Source: Motacilla alba alba (Eukaryota > Chordata > Aves > Passeriformes > Motacillidae). Taken from it: DNA of 64,000 bases. Location of the stretch: positions 11,422,790 through 11,486,789 of the forward strand of contig NC_052017.1 in assembly GCF_015832195.1 (NCBI RefSeq), in the 5' to 3' direction. The notes beneath the pieces were generated by a model, which was given only the letters and a program-made list of their open reading frames with translations, did not search any database and was not told the origin of the DNA. A program made the translations under genes and the position numbers. Positions within the stretch are counted from its first letter, which is position 1, and every line of letters starts with the position of its first letter. Below are positions 60,501 to 64,000 of the stretch, in pieces.

Positions 60501-63500
60501 GACTGATCTGTTTTCCCATGGCATTATTTTCTTTAGAGATAACATTTATCAAGAGGGACTGGGGACATGAAACATGCCTGCACCTTGCTTAAGGATCTAA
60601 AATGAACCTTTGATTCAGAATTTCATTTTGATATACTTACTCTGTCAACAAGTAGCTGACACTGACAGTGGTCTGCTTGGAAGGATCAGCAGCAAAGGAG
60701 TCTAAGCCACATGTAACCCTGTGTTCTCTCTATAAAGTACAATAAATGATACACAATAAACTCGCAGCAGAAGTTACAAACAAAAAATAACTCGCATCTT
60801 CATAGCATCATCTTTCCAATCATTTAAAATAATTTTACAGATGTTCATGAATAAATTCAAGATCCATGAACAAATACACAAACACACATTATCTTGAAAA
60901 ACAAGTGGCATCTCAATGTTTAAAAGTGGACAATATAGCAGAGGTTGAAGAAAGTCTGGCCATAAATAACATTCTGAGCTATTTTTGAAAGAAATGTTTA
61001 CACTTCTGGACAAACCAGGGAGGAAAAGGAGGAGGAGGGAGGAAGAGAACATGAAAATTATTTTTGACACCAACATTTGGAAGATTAGATACCATTAGAA
61101 AGCATATTTTCTGACACTAGGAATCAGTATTTCTTTCATTAGCCCTAAATGTTTTCCATTAATAAGTGCTTCAGTGTTTCAAATGACAAGGGACTTGAAA
61201 ATTGGAAATAAGAAAAACAAACAACTGCAGGCAATCATTACATTACTGAAACTCAAAAGTAACCATAGTTTGTCCCCCGTGTAACCAAAAATAAAAATAC
61301 TTCAACTCATTTACACAATTCTAAACAAATGAGTAACTCCAGCAGGTTAGGTTAAAATATTAACCTGGGGGGTTTTTGGGTTTAGTGGTTTTTGTTTGTT
61401 TGTTGGTTTTACTTACAGGCTTATCCCAGAGTTTCTGTTTTGGGATGTCAGTGTTTGATTCAATTCTTTCAAATTTTGCCAATGCTTCCTCATGTATTTG
61501 CTTCAGATGTTGCTCCAGTGGAAAATTACCGTAAGTGAAAAATCTGCATTTCAAATAAAATACTGGGATTTAAGCACTTGATTTAATATGAAACTTACAG
61601 TAGCTACCTGTATTACACACTGAATTTCATGTGCTTTCCAGTAATTCTGTTACATCTGGAGTGGAAAATAGTTTGGTGGGTCTTCAATCTATGCAACATA
61701 TATAAAACTCACAATCTCTTGATAAAAATCCACATTTCTCAGCTTGTGGGCCACAAAACACCTTACTATTTTCATTACATTCAGGTTTATTATGTGATTA
61801 CTATTATCCAAATTTGTTCAGCTGCAGGAATATACAATATTCCAGAAAAAAAAAATAGTAATTGAAGCCAGAAACCCAGTGCTCCTAAGTTTCAGAAGAC
61901 AAAATTCTTACGGTCCTCACACTTCAAGTATAAAATAAAATGATCCATCTCCTAGGTTTTGTCTGTCTATAAAACATGGCTGGGTTCCATGGGTCACTCC
62001 ACCAAACACACTCCCACACCTAAAAGACTTCCACTGGACCAAATATGAGCACAAGTTTTGGCTCAGGTAAATCTCATCCTCTGACTAAAATCTCAACACC
62101 AGTACAGCAGAAAACTTGGGATGATGAGAAAAATCAACAGATTGTAAATTCACTGTCATGACACAAGCCGATGTTCCACAAATGAATTAATCAGAATAAC
62201 AGATTAGTTACAAAATTAATACAGGAGAAAGAATTATTTCCCTGCATGTAACTTTCAAATTGGCTTCCAGTTAAAACACCTTATTAATACCAACCAAATC
62301 AGTACCTGAATCAAATGACTATCCACTGTTTAGAACTCACTACCGTAATATGTGATGCAAGAGGAAATGAAAACATTCAACTGTAACTTCTAACTCAATC
62401 TGTGTTACTTCAAAGAGGACAGGAACCCTTAGATTACTCTCTGCTACTTGCATCTTAACCCCCTAACATTATTGCTAAGTACTTATTAGTATGTTCCTTT
62501 TCCCCCCAGCTCACATGAGCTCAGGTGAATCAATCCCCAAAACACATCTGCACAATTACGCAAACAGACACACACGAGAAAATTAGCCACCCTTCTTTCC
62601 TGCATTCAATTCAATCTTCTCAGCTCTTTCTAGAAAAAAATTCCTTGTTTCCATGCCGCTCTAACTGCTGTAGGGCCCAGGTTATCTTTATTGCTGGCCA
62701 CGTGGATAAGAACACTGTGCTTCTGGTTTTCTCCTCACAAAAATACAAAGAAAGCACCAACCCAGTAACCTAGGAAGTTGGTCACCAATCTCACATACCT
62801 GGAATTGCTTGGATGATAATGTGTGGCATGGAACTGCTTAAGCTGCTCCCATGTAAGGTCGGGAATACACAATGGATCTCCACCAGAAATTACACCATAA
62901 GTGTGATCAGGAAGGATTTTGTTCTGCAGGTGCTGTGCAAATATCCTCTCATTATCTGTCTTAATAGGAAAACACCACATTTCAGTGAAAGCCATCAAAA
63001 CACATTTAAAAGACAAAAGGTGCTCAATAATAAGACCTCAGAGCTCTAACTTACATAACCTCCTCACAGGCAGTCCCATGTACTTTAATAAAATGAGCTA
63101 TGGTTCCATACTAATGTAAGAGAGTATTTTACAATAAAATCCATCAACAAAGTGTCTTTCTATATGTAAACAAGCTTTTGACAGGCTAACTTCAAAAAAT
63201 AAAATCTATGCAAGTGTTGACTTCACTGAGGACCTAAATTTTCAAAGGGAGGAATGGAAATCTCTGGTGCAATAATGCCATTGATAACCTACAGCTGAAA
63301 CTACTTCACCATCTATAAGAACTCAAACCAAACATCCACAAAACTTACAAATGCCCCTTTCATTTCATTAAAAACAACTCCTTTGAAGACTAGAGGTGTC
63401 TGAGGGTCAGCTGGGTTCTCATGTTCTAACCTCCAACCTTCTTGCCTGAAAAATTAATAACAGGAAGTGTTGATAGTTAGAAGGTTCCGTTGATGGGGGG

Positions 63501-63672
63501 GAGGCTTTTATTAATTTTTTTTGGTTTAAGGTTTGCATACATCTCAAACTGTCTTACCAGAAATCTAGCTGACGTAAACATGGAAAGAAAGCTGCATCCA
63601 GGTACACTGACAGGAGGTTCTGAAAGTCCTTGGGATTTTGTGTTGAAAATGGATAGAGTGTGTAATCACTAG
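40840..63672 (-). CDS. PITRM1: PITRM1, mitochondrial presequence protease (5'-partial; exons 5-27)
   Basis: M16C zinc metallopeptidase of the mitochondrial matrix that degrades cleaved targeting presequences and other peptides, including amyloid-beta. Exons read on the minus strand: 63558-63672, 63349-63445, 62799-62959, 61417-61543, 60641-60729, 59998-60126, 58145-58258, 57641-57737, 55334-55468, 53253-53391, 51720-51836, 50495-50627, 49676-49796, 48844-48920, 48382-48547, 48158-48258, 47080-47200, 46225-46296, 45054-45166, 44447-44572, 43081-43226, 41424-41526 and 40840-40933. All have AG/GT borders and join in frame to about 897 residues, equivalent to human residues 140-1037. The mitochondrial signal, HxxEH zinc motif and first 139 residues are outside the window; the third zinc ligand Glu205 ([10 protein letters not shown]) is inside. 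The C-terminal substrate-binding signature [11 protein letters not shown] is intact. The gene converges on PFKP. Confidence 0.97.
41424..41526 (-). CDS. PITRM1: PITRM1 exon 26
   Basis: 103 nt: [33 protein letters not shown], with split codons at both ends. Acceptor ccctag, donor gtaagc. Confidence 0.95.
42075..42150 (-). mobile_element. Probable CR1 tail remnant, antisense
   Basis: The plus-strand string tagtccaacctcctgcctaa resembles the reverse complement of CR1 tail wording (gcaggaggttggactag). Short and diverged. Confidence 0.45.
43081..43226 (-). CDS. PITRM1: PITRM1 exon 25
   Basis: 146 nt: [48 protein letters not shown]. Acceptor ttttaag (chosen to keep the Arg-Asp-Pro-Asn frame), donor gtacat. 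Confidence 0.96.
43227..44446 (-). other. PITRM1 intron 24
   Basis: 1.2 kb; a 104-codon plus-strand open frame at 43573-43887 has no signature. Nothing recognisable. Confidence 0.8.
44447..44572 (-). CDS. PITRM1: PITRM1 exon 24 (substrate-binding signature)
   Basis: 126 nt: [40 protein letters not shown]. The Arg and Tyr of [11 protein letters not shown] belong to the conserved C-terminal motif of M16 peptidases that holds substrate near the zinc site. Acceptor tttcag, donor gtaaca. Confidence 0.97.
44573..46224 (-). other. PITRM1 introns 23 and 22
   Basis: About 0.48 kb and 1.06 kb flanking exon 23; nothing recognisable. Confidence 0.85.
45054..45166 (-). CDS. PITRM1: PITRM1 exon 23
   Basis: 113 nt: [37 protein letters not shown] plus two bases of Ser. 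Acceptor tcctag, donor gtggga (weak). Confidence 0.96.
46225..46296 (-). CDS. PITRM1: PITRM1 exon 22 (variable exon)
   Basis: 72 nt, phase 0-0: [20 protein letters not shown] then KLVN. The acceptor tttctctgtag was chosen because the alternative AG eleven bases further downstream would bring a stop into frame. Poorly conserved with human PITRM1 except near the TRKLV end; it sits in a surface linker. Donor gtaagt. Confidence 0.85.
46297..47079 (-). other. PITRM1 intron 21
   Basis: 783 bp; nothing recognisable. Confidence 0.85.
47080..47200 (-). CDS. PITRM1: PITRM1 exon 21
   Basis: 121 nt: [40 protein letters not shown]. Acceptor ttgacag, donor gtgaga. Confidence 0.94.
47201..48157 (-). other. 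PITRM1 intron 20
   Basis: 957 bp; nothing recognisable. Confidence 0.85.
48158..48258 (-). CDS. PITRM1: PITRM1 exon 20
   Basis: 101 nt: [33 protein letters not shown] plus two bases of Arg. Acceptor tgcacag, donor gtgagc. Confidence 0.96.
48382..48547 (-). CDS. PITRM1: PITRM1 exon 19
   Basis: 166 nt: [55 protein letters not shown]. Acceptor ttttcag, donor gtgaga. Only 123 bp separate it from exon 20. Confidence 0.96.
48844..48920 (-). CDS. PITRM1: PITRM1 exon 18
   Basis: 77 nt: [20 protein letters not shown] then SEIFN and two bases of Asn. Acceptor ccttcag, donor gtacag. The 296 bp before exon 19 holds nothing recognisable. Confidence 0.96.
48921..49675 (-). other. PITRM1 intron 17
   Basis: 755 bp; nothing recognisable. 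Confidence 0.85.
49676..49796 (-). CDS. PITRM1: PITRM1 exon 17
   Basis: 121 nt: [40 protein letters not shown], where the second pseudo-symmetric half of the protease continues. Acceptor tttcacag, donor gtaaat. Confidence 0.96.
49797..50494 (-). other. PITRM1 intron 16
   Basis: 698 bp; nothing recognisable. Confidence 0.85.
50495..50627 (-). CDS. PITRM1: PITRM1 exon 16
   Basis: 133 nt: [43 protein letters not shown] plus two bases of Arg. Acceptor tgcccag, donor gtgaga. Confidence 0.97.
50628..51719 (-). other. PITRM1 intron 15, with a GC-rich block
   Basis: 1.1 kb. The part next to exon 15 (about 51300-51719) is clearly more GC-rich than the rest and is open in several frames on both strands (for example plus 51403-51780). 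None of these readings has a recognisable motif, and they overlap exon 15 antisense, so I treat them as compositional by-products. Confidence 0.7.
51720..51836 (-). CDS. PITRM1: PITRM1 exon 15
   Basis: 117 nt: [38 protein letters not shown], with split Gly and Ala codons at the ends. Acceptor ttactag; donor gttggt is a poor consensus match but required by the frame. Confidence 0.94.
51837..53252 (-). other. PITRM1 intron 14
   Basis: 1.4 kb holding a CR1 fragment (52592-52935) and an A-run near 53132-53142; otherwise nothing recognisable. Confidence 0.85.
52592..52935 (+). mobile_element. CR1 LINE 3' end fragment (about 340 bp)
   Basis: Plus-strand CR1 wording: gtgccaagaggatggagcca, aggcacaaactgatgcacaa, gaggaagaacttctttgtgc, ggagatattccagaaccccc, agcagggaggttggaccaga, tgatctagtgtggtcccttc, ending gacccattctgggactctgtg. 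Antisense to PITRM1. The best-preserved CR1 copy in the window. Confidence 0.93.
53253..53391 (-). CDS. PITRM1: PITRM1 exon 14
   Basis: 139 nt: [46 protein letters not shown]. Charged helical hinge linking the two halves of the protease. Acceptor ctgcag, donor gttaac. Confidence 0.95.
53392..55333 (-). other. PITRM1 intron 13
   Basis: 1.9 kb. An A/C-rich low-complexity stretch lies at about 54615-54712 (repeats of aacaaa type); otherwise nothing recognisable. Confidence 0.8.
55334..55468 (-). CDS. PITRM1: PITRM1 exon 13
   Basis: 135 nt, phase 0-0: [45 protein letters not shown]. Acceptor cattcag, donor gtaggc. Confidence 0.96.
56080..56395 (+). mobile_element. CR1 LINE 3' end fragment
   Basis: Plus-strand CR1 wording: tatgaagggggcttataaaa, ttttaaactgaaaaatggca, gatttagattggacatgaag, aaattctttactatgagggt, ggtggaacaggttgctg-like text, gcagggaggttggacttgga, ending ccattctgtgatatctgtg. 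Antisense to PITRM1. Confidence 0.92.
57499..57553. repeat. Compound microsatellite (AT)n-(GT)n
   Basis: About 16 AT units (57499-57532) directly followed by about 10 GT units (to 57553), with a degenerate tatgtat/tatata tail beyond. Likely polymorphic in length. Confidence 0.95.
57641..57737 (-). CDS. PITRM1: PITRM1 exon 12
   Basis: 97 nt: [32 protein letters not shown]. The acceptor ccccaaag was chosen over a second AG five bases downstream because only it restores the frame with exon 11. Donor gtaagt. Confidence 0.93.
57738..58144 (-). other. PITRM1 intron 11
   Basis: 407 bp AT-rich; nothing recognisable. Confidence 0.85.
58145..58258 (-). CDS. PITRM1: PITRM1 exon 11
   Basis: 114 nt: [37 protein letters not shown] plus two bases of Ala. 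Acceptor ctctag, donor gtaagt. Confidence 0.96.
58259..59997 (-). other. PITRM1 intron 10
   Basis: 1.7 kb; the 142-codon plus-strand open frame at 59114-59542 shows no family motif. Nothing recognisable. Confidence 0.8.
59998..60126 (-). CDS. PITRM1: PITRM1 exon 10
   Basis: 129 nt: [42 protein letters not shown] plus two bases of Gly. Acceptor cttcag, donor gtaagt. Confidence 0.96.
60127..60640 (-). other. PITRM1 intron 9
   Basis: 514 bp; open frames on both strands lack motifs. Nothing recognisable. Confidence 0.8.
60641..60729 (-). CDS. PITRM1: PITRM1 exon 9
   Basis: 89 nt: [29 protein letters not shown] plus two bases of Asp. Acceptor ttatag, donor gtaagt. Confidence 0.95.
60730..61416 (-). 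other. PITRM1 intron 8
   Basis: 687 bp; nothing recognisable. Confidence 0.85.
61417..61543 (-). CDS. PITRM1: PITRM1 exon 8
   Basis: 127 nt: [42 protein letters not shown]; human residues 265-306. Acceptor atgcag, donor gtaagt. Confidence 0.96.
61544..62798 (-). other. PITRM1 intron 7
   Basis: 1.26 kb; nothing recognisable. Confidence 0.85.
62799..62959 (-). CDS. PITRM1: PITRM1 exon 7
   Basis: 161 nt: [53 protein letters not shown] plus two bases of Arg; human residues 211-263. Acceptor attaag, donor gtatgt. Confidence 0.97.
63349..63445 (-). CDS. PITRM1: PITRM1 exon 6 (third zinc ligand)
   Basis: 97 nt: [32 protein letters not shown]; human residues 179-210. The Glu of NEMKG is Glu205, the distal zinc ligand paired with the HxxEH motif outside the window. 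Acceptor tttcag, donor gtaagt. The 389 bp towards exon 7 holds nothing recognisable. Confidence 0.97.
63558..63672 (-). CDS. PITRM1: PITRM1 exon 5 (most 5' exon in the window)
   Basis: 115 nt: [37 protein letters not shown], with split Ala140 and Trp178 codons. Acceptor tatgcag, donor gtaaga. Confidence 0.96.
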
Positions 63673-64000
63673 CTGCATATAAATAGACATAAGAATAATC
63701 AGAATTTTAGAAAGACTAAGACATGTTTTGCCCTTGTTGATTTTTAATTTCTCATCCATATAAACAACTGGAAGAGAAGAAATGTACTAAATGAAATGTA
63801 TTTTTGCTGAGGAATACACATATGTAACACTGCAGCTATTTTACCATGAAAACTTCGCTTTAGACATATAAATAATTAAATGTATTTTTGTATACTATAA
63901 AGCTCCAGCTCTACTGGGACTTTGTTACTGACAAATGAACAAGACTTATTTTGTTGTCTTGCCTTGTTAGCTTTTTAATATATCACAACATTCACACCAA
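63673..64000 (-). other. PITRM1 intron 4, 3' part
   Basis: 328 bp to the window edge; the exon carrying the HILEH zinc motif is not here. Nothing recognisable. Confidence 0.8.

Overview
The window is vertebrate genomic DNA, most likely from a bird. The evidence is split genes with GT/AG introns, CR1-type LINE tails as almost the only recognisable interspersed repeats, compact introns, and a convergent PFKP–PITRM1 pair, which as I recall are also neighbours in human 10p15. The species cannot be named from the sequence. There are no bacterial-type operons, CRISPR arrays or tRNA/rRNA genes that I can see.

Plus strand, 1–~39830: PFKP, platelet-type 6-phosphofructokinase. The window opens inside intron 1. 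Coding exons 2–22 are present and join in frame, giving about 755 residues; the first ~37 residues lie to the left of the window. All catalytic and allosteric residues I checked are present. The most interesting feature is a second, diverged copy of exon 16 (here 16b, 31602–31754). It is exactly 153 nt like 16a, has the same 0–0 phase and intact splice sites, and encodes an alternative version of the fructose-2,6-bisphosphate-binding segment. This looks like a mutually exclusive exon pair tuning the allosteric half of the enzyme.

Minus strand, 63672–40840: PITRM1, mitochondrial presequence protease. Exons 5–27 are present (about 897 residues). The exons with the targeting peptide and the HxxEH zinc motif lie beyond the right edge, but the third zinc ligand (Glu205, human numbering) is inside the window. 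The two genes converge, with about 1.4 kb between stop codons.

The rest is intron: AT-rich unique sequence, CR1 tails (10275–10600, 23303–23420, 27085–27275, 52592–52935, 56080–56395), an antisense CR1-type reverse-transcriptase fossil (15490–16320), an AT/GT microsatellite near 57.5 kb, a GC-rich block near 51.3–51.7 kb, and an unidentified, possibly retrocopied antisense segment near 0.6–1.56 kb. PFKP commits hexose phosphate to glycolysis in the cytosol and PITRM1 clears peptides in the mitochondrial matrix. I see no functional link between them beyond synteny.
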